Part shown: piece by piece, positions 53,065 to 62,431 of the stretch
How positions within the stretch are numbered: position 1 is the stretch's first letter
Layout: each line of letters opens with the position of its first letter
Assembly (NCBI GenBank): GCA_963727045.1
Contig: CAVSES010000001.1
Coordinates: 248,001-312,000 of the forward strand
DNA: 64,000 nt
Direction: 5' to 3'
DNA from: Bog-1198 sp963727045
GTDB taxonomy: Bacteria > Pseudomonadota > Gammaproteobacteria > Steroidobacterales > Steroidobacteraceae
Notes under the pieces: generated by a model
Seen by the model: the letters and a program-made list of their open reading frames with translations, nothing else
What the model was told of the DNA's origin: nothing
The model's database searches: none
Program-made: the position numbers and the translations under genes

Positions 53065-54650
53065 TTGCGCACGCGGGAGGCGCTCGCGGCGGCACGCAGT
53101 GCGGCGCGGGTCGGAGGCCAGCCGCGGCGCAGTAAATCGAGGGTGTAGCGGACTCCGAAACCGGTTATTTCCGTGGCGATGTGGGCAAGGCCGCCATGGC
53201 GCGACCCTGCGGCGAGGTCGAGGTGCAGCCACGCTATGTCCTTGGGCACAAATCGGCTGAGAAAGCGCGCGGCCAGAATGTGGTCACCCTTGCCGTCGCT
53301 TGCGCATTGCAATACGTCGGCGACCTGGCTCTCCAGGTCCGTATCGAAATCGGCATCCATGGGAAAGCACCAGACGCGCTCGCCGCTGCTGGCGCCGGCC
53401 GACTCGATCAATTCGCGCGCCTCCGGCCGGTTGGTGAATGCGCCGCTGTAGCGCTCGGTGAGTGCATACACGCATGCCCCGGTCAGCGTTGCATAGTCGA
53501 TGATGGCACGCGGTTTGCGGGCCGCCGCCAGAGCGAGCGCATCCGCGAGAACCATCCTGCCCTCGGCGTCGGTGTGTATGACCTGGATGGTCGTGCCGTT
53601 GTAGGCGCGCACCACATCCTGCGGCTTGTAAGCGAGCGGACCGATCCGGTTCTCCGTGATCGCGAGCCAGCAATCCACCGGGACCTGGGAGTGCAAGGCG
53701 TGCAGTGCATACAGGCTGCCGAGGGCGACGGCGCTGCCTTCCATGTCGGTGTGCATGTCCAGCATGCTCTTGTGCGGCTTGAGGTTCGTCCCGCCGGTGT
53801 CGAAACAGATCCCCTTGCCGACCAGCGCGATCTCCGCCGTGCCGCCGCGTGCGCCGCCACGGCGACGGGCCGCCGTGCCCGGCCGATAGGAAAGGAGTGC
53901 GATGCCCGCATCGCGAGTGGCGTTGCCGCGCGAGACGGCGAGAAACGCGCCGGCGCCGAGACGCTTCAGTTGAGTCTCGCCATGGAAGGTGAAACGCAGC
54001 TTCAGCCGACGCGACAGTTCCTGCAGGAAACGCCGGTAGCCGCGTGCGTCGAGGGTGTTGGGGGGCAGCGCCGTCAGCCATCGGGCCAGATTGTTCCCCG
54101 CGGATGTCGCGAGCGTCAGATCGAGTTCGGGCAGCTTCTTCCCCGAGGCCACATCGATCCGCGACAGTCGGGTGCGTGGTTTCGGCTTGCTCTTGAATGA
54201 AGCGAAGCGGAACGCCGCCGCTTGGAGCGCCGCGACGGTGGCGTTCAACGTGGCATTCGCCGCGTCCGCCACACAGCCCTGCTGCCAGAGCAGCAGCGAT
54301 TGCGGTTCCCCGTCCAAGGCACTGCGCGCGAGCTTGCCCGCCGCCTGCAATCGTTCGAAGGTGCCGGCCTCGTCCGCCAGACAGGCCACGATCAGGAGTG
54401 TCTGCGCCCGCGTTCCGACTCTCAGGTGAAAGCAATCGCCGGCTTTCTGCACCCTGCGCGCGAACAGCCCGCGCAGCACCGCACCGTGAGGCAGGGTCTT
54501 CCAGTCCGCATCGGTCGGCGACAGCGGCAAGAACACGAGGGCGCTCGAATACCCGGCGAGGCGCGATGCGGTGATCCGCGGGCCGATTTGGCGCACCGGC
54601 ACGAGCAGCTGGTCGAAGGGCAAGCGAGTGGGCATATCGTGAAATCGCAA
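53061..54650 (-). CDS. Leucyl aminopeptidase family (M17) peptidase
   Basis: A 529-residue di-metal aminopeptidase. Metal and catalytic residues are in LVGKGICFDTGGTNLKPHK, MHTDMEGSA and HTDAEGRMVLADAL, and NGTTIQ and YATLTGAC fit the family. The N-terminal domain is shorter and less conserved than in PepA, as in the proteobacterial M17 branch near pyrC. A TTG at 54650 with AAGGGA five bases upstream is used; an ATG at 54635 without such a site is the alternative. It overlaps pyrC by four bases and faces away from aceE. Confidence 0.9.
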   Translation of the reverse strand: MRFHDMPTRLPFDQLLVPVRQIGPRITASRLAGYSSALVFLPLSPTDADWKTLPHGAVLRGLFARRVQKAGDCFHLRVGTRAQTLLIVACLADEAGTFERLQAAGKLARSALDGEPQSLLLWQQGCVADAANATLNATVAALQAAAFRFASFKSKPKPRTRLSRIDVASGKKLPELDLTLATSAGNNLARWLTALPPNTLDARGYRRFLQELSRRLKLRFTFHGETQLKRLGAGAFLAVSRGNATRDAGIALLSYRPGTAARRRGGARGGTAEIALVGKGICFDTGGTNLKPHKSMLDMHTDMEGSAVALGSLYALHALHSQVPVDCWLAITENRIGPLAYKPQDVVRAYNGTTIQVIHTDAEGRMVLADALALAAARKPRAIIDYATLTGACVYALTERYSGAFTNRPEARELIESAGASSGERVWCFPMDADFDTDLESQVADVLQCASDGKGDHILAARFLSRFVPKDIAWLHLDLAAGSRHGGLAHIATEITGFGVRYTLDLLRRGWPPTRAALRAAASASRVRK

Positions 54651-54780
54651 GCCTATCCCTTGCTTGACCGTGAAAAACCAAACCCCGAAGATAGCGCCGA
54701 TTGATAACGCAGTGGCAGTTAGCGCGGCAGCGCTGTAACGTGCCTGCCATCTTAACAGGACGCGTGGGCGTGTGCATTTT

Positions 54781-57444
54781 ATGACTCAACAATCGCCATA
54801 CGAAGACATCGACCCCGTCGAAACGCAGGAGTGGCTGGAATCGATCGATTCCGTGCTGCGCGCGCAAGGTCCGGAACGCGCGCACTTTTTGCTCGAGAAA
54901 TTGGTCGATTTCACGCGCCGCTCCGGCACCTACCTGCCCTTCAAACCGAACACCGCATACCTGAACACCATCTCCAAGGCGCAGGAGCCGGATTATCCCG
55001 GCGACCGCTCCCTCGAACGGCGCAACGAGGCCTACATCCGCTGGAATGCCCTCGCCATGGTGGTGCAGGCGAATCGCTCGAATTCCGAGTACGGGGGGCA
55101 CCTCGCTTCGTATGCCTCGGCGGCCACGCTCTATGAAGTCGGATTCAATCACTTCTGGCGCGCCAAGAGCGCCGCACACCCCGGCGACATGGTCTTCATA
55201 CAGGGACATTCGAGCCCGGGAATCTATGCTCGCGCGTATCTCGAGGGGCGCCTGGACGAGAGTCAGCTGCTGCGCTTTCGCCAGGAAGTCAAGGGCGGCG
55301 GGTTGTCGTCCTATCCGCACCCGTGGCTGATGCCGGACTTCTGGCAGTTTCCCACGGTGTCGATGGGATTGGGTCCGATGACCGCGATTTTCCAAGCGCG
55401 CTTCGTGCGCTACCTGGAGAACCGCGGCATCGTTCCTCCGTCGGACCGCAAGGTGTGGGCATTCCTGGGCGACGGCGAAATGGACGAGCCCGAGTCGATG
55501 GGTGCGCTCACGATGCCGGTGCGCGAGAAGCTCGACAACCTCATCTTCGTCATCAATTGCAACCTGCAGCGGCTCGACGGGCCGGTGCGCGGAAACGGCA
55601 AAATCATTCAGGAGCTCGAAGCCGCATTCCTCGGCGCCGGCTGGAACGTCATCAAGGTGCTGTGGGGGTCGCGCTGGGATCCCCTGCTCGAGCGCGACCA
55701 AAAGGGGCTGCTCAAGCGATTGATGGAAGAGTGCGTGGACGGTGAATACCAGAATTTCAAATCCAAGGGCGGCGCCTACACGCGCGAGCATTTCTTCGGC
55801 AAGTATCCCGAGCTCAAGGAGATGGTCGCGAACATGTCGGACGAGGAGATTTGGCGGCTGAATCGCGGCGGCCACGATCCGCAGAAAGTCTACGCCGCCT
55901 ACGCCTCCGCGGTTGCAAACAAGGGCGTGCCGACCGTGATATTGGCGAAAACCGTCAAGGGATTCGGGATGGGCAAGGCGGGCGAGGGCCTGAACTCGGC
56001 CCATCAGCAGAAAAAGCTCGGCGACGAGGCGCTCAAGGAGGTTCGCGACCGCTTCAACATTCAAATCACCGACGAAGAGATCGCGGGATTGACGTTTCGA
56101 AAGCCGGCTGCGGAGAGCGAAGAGCTGCGCTATCTACAGGCGCATCGTGCCGCTCTCGGCGGCTATCTGCCGGCGCGCACTTCGACCGCGCCCCCGCTGG
56201 CGGTGCCGCCGCTCGAAGCGTTCAGCTCGCTCATCGAGGGCACCGCTGATCGCGAAATCTCCACCACGATGGCGCTGGTGCGCATGCTCACCGCCCTGGT
56301 CAAGGACAAGAACATCGGCAAGCACATCGTCCCCATCGTTCCCGACGAAGCGCGCACCTTCGGCATGGAAGGCATGTTCCGCCAGATCGGCATCTATTCG
56401 TCGGTCGGGCAGCTCTACACGCCGCAAGACGCCGACCAGCTCATGTTCTATCGCGAGGACAAACAGGGGCAGATTCTCGAGGAAGGCATCAACGAAGCGG
56501 GGAGTCTGTGCTCCTGGATCGCCGCCGCGACGGCGTATGCGAACCATGGCGTGAGCATGGTGCCCTTCTATATCTACTATTCCATGTTCGGTTTTCAGCG
56601 CGTGGGGGACTTCATGTGGGCCGCGGGAGACAGTCAGGCGCGCGGATTTCTGGTGGGCGGCACCGCCGGACGCACCACGCTCGCCGGCGAAGGTCTGCAG
56701 CATCAGGACGGCCACAGTCAACTGGTCATGACCGCGATTCCGAATTGCCTGGCATACGATCCGGCCTACGCCTATGAATTGGCGGTGATCGTGCAGGACG
56801 GCCTGCGGCGGATGTACCAGGAGCAGGAAAGCGTCTTTTACTACATCACGTGCATGAACGAGAACTACGCTCATCCGGCCATGCCGGCGGGAGTTGCTCA
56901 GGGCATTTTGAACGGCATGTATCTGCTGCAAACCGGCGGCCGCGGCAAGGTTCGCGTGACGCTGTTCGGTTCCGGAACCATTTTGCGAGAGGTGCTGGCG
57001 GCGGCGGAGCTACTGGAGAGGAACTACCGGGTGCCTGCCGACGTGTATTCGGTCACGAGCTTCAGCGAGTTGCGCAGGAACGCGCTGGCGGTGGAGCGCC
57101 GCAACCTGCTGCATCCTCACGAGCCGAGGCAGCTGACCTATGTGCAGCAGGCATTGGCGGAGCGCGAGGGTCCCTTCATTGCCGCCACCGACTACATGAA
57201 GACCGTGGGGGACCAGATCCGGCAATGGGTTCCCGGGCGCTATGTGGTGCTCGGCACGGACGGCTACGGCCGCAGCGATTCGCGGGCCGAGCTGCGGCGA
57301 TTTTTCGAAGTGGACCGGCATTATGTGGTGATCGCCGCGCTCAAGGCGCTCGCCGACGACGGCAAGATCGACGTGCAGACGGTCAGTGATGCAATGCAGG
57401 CGTTCGGAATCGATCCGGAAAAATCCAACCCTCTGTCGGTCTAA
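54781..57444 (+). CDS. aceE: Pyruvate dehydrogenase E1 component, homodimeric
   Basis: An 887-residue ThDP enzyme that decarboxylates pyruvate and acetylates the lipoyl group of E2. The ThDP/Mg motif is FLGDGEMDEPESMGALTMPV ending in Asn (FVINCNLQRL). HSSPGIYARAYLEGRL, YEDIDPVETQEWLES at the N-terminus and VPDEARTFGMEGMFRQ are typical of the E. coli-type E1. The ATG at 54781 is preferred to a GTG nine bases earlier. It is followed 12 bases later by aceF, forming the usual aceE-aceF-lpdA operon. Confidence 0.97.
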   Translation: MTQQSPYEDIDPVETQEWLESIDSVLRAQGPERAHFLLEKLVDFTRRSGTYLPFKPNTAYLNTISKAQEPDYPGDRSLERRNEAYIRWNALAMVVQANRSNSEYGGHLASYASAATLYEVGFNHFWRAKSAAHPGDMVFIQGHSSPGIYARAYLEGRLDESQLLRFRQEVKGGGLSSYPHPWLMPDFWQFPTVSMGLGPMTAIFQARFVRYLENRGIVPPSDRKVWAFLGDGEMDEPESMGALTMPVREKLDNLIFVINCNLQRLDGPVRGNGKIIQELEAAFLGAGWNVIKVLWGSRWDPLLERDQKGLLKRLMEECVDGEYQNFKSKGGAYTREHFFGKYPELKEMVANMSDEEIWRLNRGGHDPQKVYAAYASAVANKGVPTVILAKTVKGFGMGKAGEGLNSAHQQKKLGDEALKEVRDRFNIQITDEEIAGLTFRKPAAESEELRYLQAHRAALGGYLPARTSTAPPLAVPPLEAFSSLIEGTADREISTTMALVRMLTALVKDKNIGKHIVPIVPDEARTFGMEGMFRQIGIYSSVGQLYTPQDADQLMFYREDKQGQILEEGINEAGSLCSWIAAATAYANHGVSMVPFYIYYSMFGFQRVGDFMWAAGDSQARGFLVGGTAGRTTLAGEGLQHQDGHSQLVMTAIPNCLAYDPAYAYELAVIVQDGLRRMYQEQESVFYYITCMNENYAHPAMPAGVAQGILNGMYLLQTGGRGKVRVTLFGSGTILREVLAAAELLERNYRVPADVYSVTSFSELRRNALAVERRNLLHPHEPRQLTYVQQALAEREGPFIAATDYMKTVGDQIRQWVPGRYVVLGTDGYGRSDSRAELRRFFEVDRHYVVIAALKALADDGKIDVQTVSDAMQAFGIDPEKSNPLSV

Positions 57445-57456
57445 GGTCCCCTCACC

Positions 57457-58815
57457 GTGACTAATCCAATCGAAGTTCTGGTTCCGGACATCGGCGGCTT
57501 CAAAGACGTCAGCGTGATCGACGTTCTCGTCAAGGATGGCCAGGAGATCGACAAAGAAGCACCCTTGATCACGATCGAAACGGAAAAAGCGGCAATGGAC
57601 GTGCCTTCACCGATGGCGGGGCGCATCGCGCAGGTCAAGCTGAAGCAGGGAGACAAGGTATCCCAGGGGTCGCTCATCCTGTTGATCGAACCGGCTGCGG
57701 CTGCGGCTGCGGCCGCGGCGAGCGGTGAACCCCCGTCCGCTGCGGCACGGGCTGCGCCTGCACCCACATCCGCACCTGCGCCCGCACCTGCTCCGGCGCC
57801 CGCGGCAGCGCGTAGCGGTCCGCCGCCGGCCGCACCGACACCCTCGCCCGCAGGTGCGGCGCCTCCCACGGGCGCGCCCGCTGCGCGCACCGCGGCGGCC
57901 GTCGATGAGCAAGCATTCTCGAGAGCTTACGCGAGTCCGTCGGTTCGAAAATTTGCGCGCGAGCTGGGTGCCGATCTCGGCAGCATTGCGGGCACCGGCG
58001 CGAAGGGGCGCATCACTCAGGAGGATGTGAAGGCTCATGTAAAGAGACTTCTGACGGCACCGCAGGGTTCGTCAGCGGGTTCGCCGCTGCCCCGGGTGCC
58101 GGTCGTGGATTTCGCCCAGTTTGGGCCGATCGAGATCAAACCGCTGTCGCGGATTCAGCGCATCTCCGGTGCGAGGCTGCAGGCCAGCTGGATCAATCTG
58201 CCGCACGTGACGCAGCACGAGGACGCGGACATCACGGAGCTCGAGACGGCGCGTGCTGCGCTGAAGAGCAAGGCCTCGGAAGAAGGCGTGCGACTCACGC
58301 CCTTGGCATTCATCATCAGGGCCTGTCTGCTGGCCCTGAAGGAGTTCCCCCGATTCAACGCCTCGCTCGATGCGGGCGGCGAAAATCTGGTCTTGAAGAA
58401 ATACTTCAACATCGGCTTCGCCGCCGATACGCCGAATGGATTGGTGGTGCCTGTCATCGCGAACGCCGATCGGCTGAATCTTTATGAGGTCGCGCGCGTT
58501 CTGGCGACGATGTCGGAAAGGGCGCGGGCCGGAAAACTGAAGAATACCGAGATGCAGGGCGGGACATTCACCATCTCGAGTCTGGGCGGTATCGGCGGCA
58601 CATCATTCACGCCCATCATCAACGCGCCGGAAGTCGCCATCCTCGGCGTATCCAAATCGAGCCAAAAGCCGGTCTATGACCGGGGCGCATTCTTGCCGCG
58701 CCTCATGCTGCCGCTGTCATTGTCCTACGATCACCGGGTAATCGACGGCGCCGAAGCCGCGCGCTTCGTGGTGTTTCTGGCGAAAGCGCTGGGCGACGTC
58801 AAGGCGCTGCTATGA
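57457..58815 (+). CDS. aceF: Dihydrolipoamide acetyltransferase (E2 of pyruvate dehydrogenase)
   Basis: A 452-residue E2 core subunit. One lipoyl domain carries Lys44 (ETEKAAMDVPSP). A long Ala/Pro linker follows, then the peripheral-subunit-binding domain (YASPSVRKFARELGADL ... GRITQEDV), and the catalytic domain ends with the active His426 in LSYDHRVIDGAEA. Starts with GTG; AAGGT lies nine bases upstream. Its stop overlaps the lpdA start (ATGA). One lipoyl domain here plus one on E3 is a known variation of the complex. Confidence 0.96.
   Translation: MTNPIEVLVPDIGGFKDVSVIDVLVKDGQEIDKEAPLITIETEKAAMDVPSPMAGRIAQVKLKQGDKVSQGSLILLIEPAAAAAAAAASGEPPSAAARAAPAPTSAPAPAPAPAPAAARSGPPPAAPTPSPAGAAPPTGAPAARTAAAVDEQAFSRAYASPSVRKFARELGADLGSIAGTGAKGRITQEDVKAHVKRLLTAPQGSSAGSPLPRVPVVDFAQFGPIEIKPLSRIQRISGARLQASWINLPHVTQHEDADITELETARAALKSKASEEGVRLTPLAFIIRACLLALKEFPRFNASLDAGGENLVLKKYFNIGFAADTPNGLVVPVIANADRLNLYEVARVLATMSERARAGKLKNTEMQGGTFTISSLGGIGGTSFTPIINAPEVAILGVSKSSQKPVYDRGAFLPRLMLPLSLSYDHRVIDGAEAARFVVFLAKALGDVKALL
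57692..57900 (+). repeat. Low-complexity Ala/Pro linker in aceF
   Basis: About 70 codons are nearly all GCx and CCx, encoding the flexible swinging-arm linker between the lipoyl and binding domains. The GC-rich repeats make indel errors likely, but the frame is intact. Confidence 0.8.
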
Positions 58816-60590
58816 GCCGCGTGGAGGTGCGCGTTCCGGAGCTTGGCGACGCGAAAGGCGTCAATGTCGTCGAGGTGCTGATCAAGAAGGGCAGCGAGAT
58901 TCGCCTCGAGGATCCGCTGATCACGCTCGAGAGCGAGAAGGCCTCGATGGACGTTCCGTCTCCGGTGAGCGGCGTCGTCAGCTCTGTCGAAGTGAAGAAG
59001 GGCGATGAAGTATCGGCCGGCGCACTGATCGCCGTGGTCGAAGTGGCCGGCGCGGCGGCGGAACCCGCGGCTCCGGCAACACCCGCGGTTGCGGCAACAC
59101 CCGCGGCCGCGACCTCGCCGATCTCTGCGGCGCCAATCGAACCCGCAAAGCCGGCCCCGGTTTCCGGCCGCACCGACGGGGCTCCCGCGGGCGCAGTCGA
59201 TCTGGTGGTGCTCGGCGCCGGCGTGGGCGGCTACACCGCAGCGTTTCGGGCCGCCGATTTGGGCCTCAAAGTGACGCTGATCGAGCGCTGGCCGGTGCTC
59301 GGTGGAGTGTGCTTGAACGTCGGCTGCATTCCGTCCAAGGCGCTGCTGCATGCCGCCCGCGTGGTCGAGGACGCAGCGGACATGGCCGCCTCCGGAATCG
59401 TGTTCGGCGCGCCGCAAATCGATCGCGACAAATTGCGGGCCTGGAAGAATCGCGTGGTTTCCAGACTGACCAATGGCCTCACGCTGCTCGCCAAACAGCG
59501 CAAAGTGGATGTGATCCGGGGCGAGGCCGGATTTTCGGGCCCCTTCTCCCTGGAGGTGAAGGGCGAAAGCGGTTCGAGGCGCATCGATTTCAAGCAGTGC
59601 ATCATCGCGGCAGGCTCTGAATCCGCGCGGCTGCCGGGAATGCCGGATGATCCTCGGGTCATCGATTCGACCGGCGCATTGGAGCTTCCACCCGGGTGCA
59701 AGCGGTTGCTCGTGATCGGAGGCGGCATCATCGGGCTCGAGATGGCCTGCGTGTACGATGCGCTCGGCGCGCGGGTGACCGTGGTCGAGTTGAGCGAGGG
59801 CTTGATGCCCGGCACGGACAGGGACCTGGTGCGGCCGCTGCAGAAGCGAATCGACAAGCGCTACGAGCGCATTTTGCTCAACACCAAGGTCGCCAAACTC
59901 GAATCCCTCCCCGAAGGTCTGCGCGCGGCCTTCGAAGGACCCGGTGCCCCGGAACCGCAGGTCTACGACCGGGTGCTGGTGTCGGTGGGGCGTACCGCCA
60001 ACGGAAACGCCATCAACGCCGGCGCGGCCGGAGTCGCCGTCAGCCCGCGCGGCATCATCGCGGTGGACAGGCAGATGAGAACCAACGTACCGCACATCTT
60101 TGCGATCGGCGATGTGGTCGGGGCACCGATGTTGGCTCATAAGGCCAGCCACGAGGCGAAGGTCGCTGCGGAAGCTGCGGCGGGACACAAGTCGGCATTC
60201 GATGCGCGTTGCATTCCCTCGGTGGCGTATACCGATCCGGAAATCGCCTGGGTGGGCGTCAACGAAATCGAGGCCAAAGCGCACAACATCGATTACGGCA
60301 AGGGCCTGTTTCCCTGGGCCGCCAGCGGCCGGGCCCTGGCGCTGAATCGCGACGAAGGGTTTACCAAGCTTCTGTTCGACAAGCAGACGCACCGGGTCAT
60401 CGGCGCAGGAATCGTGGGTTCGAACGCCGGTGACTTGATCGCCGAAGTGGGGCTTGCGATTGAAATGGGCGCCGACGCGGCCGATATCGGCTTGACCATC
60501 CATCCGCACCCGACTCTCTCGGAGACCGTGGCGTTCGCGGCAGAGGCCTTCGAGGGCACCCTGACGGATCTTTACATTCCGAAGCGATAG
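58812..60590 (+). CDS. lpdA: Dihydrolipoamide dehydrogenase with N-terminal lipoyl domain (E3)
   Basis: A 592-residue flavoprotein that reoxidises the lipoyl groups of E2. An N-terminal lipoyl domain (Lys43 in ESEKASMDVPSP) is joined by an Ala/Pro linker to a complete E3: FAD motif LVVLGAGVGGYTAAFRAADLG, redox disulphide Cys167-Cys172 (GGVCLNVGCIPSK), NAD motif LLVIGGGIIGLEMA, and the His/Glu dimer-interface pair in TIHPHPTLSETV. Such fusions occur in Neisseria and relatives. Overlaps aceF by four bases. Confidence 0.95.
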   Translation: MSRVEVRVPELGDAKGVNVVEVLIKKGSEIRLEDPLITLESEKASMDVPSPVSGVVSSVEVKKGDEVSAGALIAVVEVAGAAAEPAAPATPAVAATPAAATSPISAAPIEPAKPAPVSGRTDGAPAGAVDLVVLGAGVGGYTAAFRAADLGLKVTLIERWPVLGGVCLNVGCIPSKALLHAARVVEDAADMAASGIVFGAPQIDRDKLRAWKNRVVSRLTNGLTLLAKQRKVDVIRGEAGFSGPFSLEVKGESGSRRIDFKQCIIAAGSESARLPGMPDDPRVIDSTGALELPPGCKRLLVIGGGIIGLEMACVYDALGARVTVVELSEGLMPGTDRDLVRPLQKRIDKRYERILLNTKVAKLESLPEGLRAAFEGPGAPEPQVYDRVLVSVGRTANGNAINAGAAGVAVSPRGIIAVDRQMRTNVPHIFAIGDVVGAPMLAHKASHEAKVAAEAAAGHKSAFDARCIPSVAYTDPEIAWVGVNEIEAKAHNIDYGKGLFPWAASGRALALNRDEGFTKLLFDKQTHRVIGAGIVGSNAGDLIAEVGLAIEMGADAADIGLTIHPHPTLSETVAFAAEAFEGTLTDLYIPKR

Positions 60591-60599
60591 GGTCCATTC

Positions 60600-61145
60600 A
60601 TGCGGTTGCACCGTCACCGTTCATTCGCGCTTGCCTTTATTCTCGCCTTCGCGGGGCTCGCAGCGTTGCCGGCGCGGTCGGACGAAGCTTGCATGGATTT
60701 CAAATGGGACGTCAGCGCGGAGCGGGCCCTGTTCGCCGGGACGCCGGCGGCATCGACCGCGGGAAAGGACGCGAGGTCCGCACCGATCGTCGTGCCGAAC
60801 CGCCTATATTCCATTCGGCTCGCGCCCCAGGACCTCGTGAAGTTCGCGGCGTCCCCGGCGAAGAATCCGGCGGGCGTGAGCGCCTACGCCGGTCTCGTGA
60901 CATTGAAGATTTCGACGCCCGGCAGCTACCGAATTTCGGTCGACTTGCCGCTGTGGATCGACGCGGTGTCAGATGGTCAGCGGCTGGGGGCTTCGGATTT
61001 TCAAGGACAGCACGAGTGCGCCGCGCCGCATAAGATCGTCCAGTTCGATCTTGCCAAGGCGGGCGTCTTCATACTGCAGTTGAGCAGCGCAAAGACCGAT
61101 CACGTGCTGCTCACGGTCACCCCCGCACCTCCGCGCAAGCTCTGA
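60600..61145 (+). CDS. Uncharacterised exported protein
   Basis: A 181-residue protein with a clear signal peptide (FALAFILAFAGLAALPARS). The mature part has the Cys-containing DEACMDFKWDVSAERALF and later KISTPGSYRISVDLPLWIDAV and QGQHECAAPHKIVQFDL, alternating beta strands. It has two Cys after cleavage that could form a disulphide. I know no function. It begins nine bases after lpdA and may be read with the pyruvate dehydrogenase operon, but there is no functional reason to link them. Confidence 0.75.
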   Translation: MRLHRHRSFALAFILAFAGLAALPARSDEACMDFKWDVSAERALFAGTPAASTAGKDARSAPIVVPNRLYSIRLAPQDLVKFAASPAKNPAGVSAYAGLVTLKISTPGSYRISVDLPLWIDAVSDGQRLGASDFQGQHECAAPHKIVQFDLAKAGVFILQLSSAKTDHVLLTVTPAPPRKL

Positions 61146-61159
61146 CGAGGACGCAACGC

Positions 61160-61564
61160 TTGGCCCTCTCATTGAGATTTCGAGTCGACTTTGGCAGCCG
61201 CTGCTCCATCGGAATCGGCAAGATCGAGCTCCTCGAGGCCATCGAGCGTACCGGTTCGATATCGCAGGCCGCGCGCGACATGAGGATGAGCTATCGCCGC
61301 GCTTGGCTGCTGCTCGAGGATCTGAACGTGAGCTTCGATCAACCGGTGACTCATGCGAGCGTGGGGGGGCGCGGCGGCGGCGGCGTGGTCCTGACGCCCT
61401 TCGGCACCCGAATGGTCGCGGGATACCGCCGATTGGAATCCAGCCTCCGACCCCTCGCCGTTGCCTGCCTGGAAGAGGTCGGCAGGCATGCCAAAGCCGG
61501 TTCCTCAAAACGAACGATCCGGTCTGCTTCGATCAAAAAGAAGGCAGCGCTTCGAAGGCGCTAG
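61160..61564 (+). CDS. ModE-like winged-helix DNA-binding protein
   Basis: A 134-residue protein equal to the N-terminal DNA-binding domain of ModE, the molybdate regulator. Seen are IGIGKIELLEAIERTGSISQ, AARDMRMSYRRAWLLLEDLN and a Gly-rich wing (GGRGGGGVVLTPFG). It lacks the molybdate-binding (MopI/TOBE) domain, so it cannot sense molybdate in the known way, and no mod genes are adjacent. It ends with a basic tail. The start is TTG with GAGGA nine bases upstream. Confidence 0.85.
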   Translation: MALSLRFRVDFGSRCSIGIGKIELLEAIERTGSISQAARDMRMSYRRAWLLLEDLNVSFDQPVTHASVGGRGGGGVVLTPFGTRMVAGYRRLESSLRPLAVACLEEVGRHAKAGSSKRTIRSASIKKKAALRRR

Positions 61565-61595
61565 GACAGGCTCCGAATGCGGATTTGCAGCGCGT

Positions 61596-61874
61596 TCACG
61601 GGGATGCGATGCAATTCTTCAGAAAGGACGCCTTGTCCGCGCCAACCAGCTTCCTGGCCTTTACGGCTTTGAGGCATGCAGTGCGTTTGGCATGTTTCGC
61701 CGCTGCGTCGCCGGTGGGCGATGCGATCGGGCTGCCCGCCGGCGCTGCTGCGGCGGGGGCATCGCTTCCTTGAGCCGGTCGGGCGGGCGGAGCCGTCCCG
61801 GCCGGAGCTGCGGCAAGTACGGCGGCTGCGGCCAACAGGGCCAGGACGGCCGTGGCCCCGGTTGAAAAACGCAT
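61596..61874 (-). CDS. Small exported PsiF-repeat protein
   Basis: A 92-residue protein. It has a signal peptide (TGATAVLALLAAAAVLAA), a Pro/Ala-rich linker, and one C-terminal PsiF-like repeat (KRTACLKAVKARKLVGADKA, then SFLKNC). E. coli PsiF is phosphate-starvation-induced and has two such repeats; role unknown. The ATG at 61874 has GGAGG eight bases upstream, whereas the ATG at 61880 is too close to it. Convergent with the ModE-like gene. Confidence 0.78.
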   Translation of the reverse strand: MRFSTGATAVLALLAAAAVLAAAPAGTAPPARPAQGSDAPAAAAPAGSPIASPTGDAAAKHAKRTACLKAVKARKLVGADKASFLKNCIASP

Positions 61875-62002
61875 GCTCATTTCCTCCAAGGGTTAGGGTC
61901 GCCGGCAAGCGCCAATATCCGCCGAGGATAGCGCCGGGGGACGATCGGACCGATGAAGCGCTGATGAAGCTTGCTTAACCTTCAGGAACCCTCTCGGCCG
62001 GG

Positions 62003-62431
62003 TCACTCCAGATGCCGGCGGGCGAGGGCCAGATAGTGCGATTCGTCGGGGGGGTGTCCGTCGTGCTGCGCCTGCCACAGCGTCTCGCCGAGCGCATCCA
62101 TGAGCACGTGTTCGGCACGGTGCAAATCGCCGTACCGGGCCTGCAACAGCCGATGCACCTCGCGCACTCCGGGCGGCCGATCGACGGAAAGCTGATCGCG
62201 TACCGCGAGGTGCAGTCCCATGTGCAGGAACGGATTCTCGGCCGCGCCGGCCGCGAACGAGACCGCTGATTCCTCATCGCTCACGAGGGCTTGATATTCA
62301 GGATGAGCGCCGATGACATCGGCAATCGTGGCCTCGAGCGGCGTGAGGGGCGTCCGGGCCAGGTGCTTGCGCCACGTCTCCGCGTAAGTGCGGCGCAATT
62401 GATCGCGGGTATGAGTGTCAAATACGGGCAT
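62003..62431 (-). CDS. DUF1841 family protein
   Basis: A 142-residue soluble, helical protein. It starts with RDQLRRTYAETWRKHLARTP and contains VIGAHPEYQALVSD, ENPFLHMGLHLAVRDQLSVD and a His-rich C-terminal half. This family is found next to nth in beta/gammaproteobacteria and has no known function. Its start overlaps the 3' end of nth by 14 bases, so translation is coupled. Confidence 0.85.
   Translation of the reverse strand: MPVFDTHTRDQLRRTYAETWRKHLARTPLTPLEATIADVIGAHPEYQALVSDEESAVSFAAGAAENPFLHMGLHLAVRDQLSVDRPPGVREVHRLLQARYGDLHRAEHVLMDALGETLWQAQHDGHPPDESHYLALARRHLE

Noticed and set aside
53284..56064. A 926-codon minus-strand frame crossing the aminopeptidase and aceE genes
   Set aside because: It overlaps two well-supported genes and its translation shows no known domain; typical GC-rich shadow.
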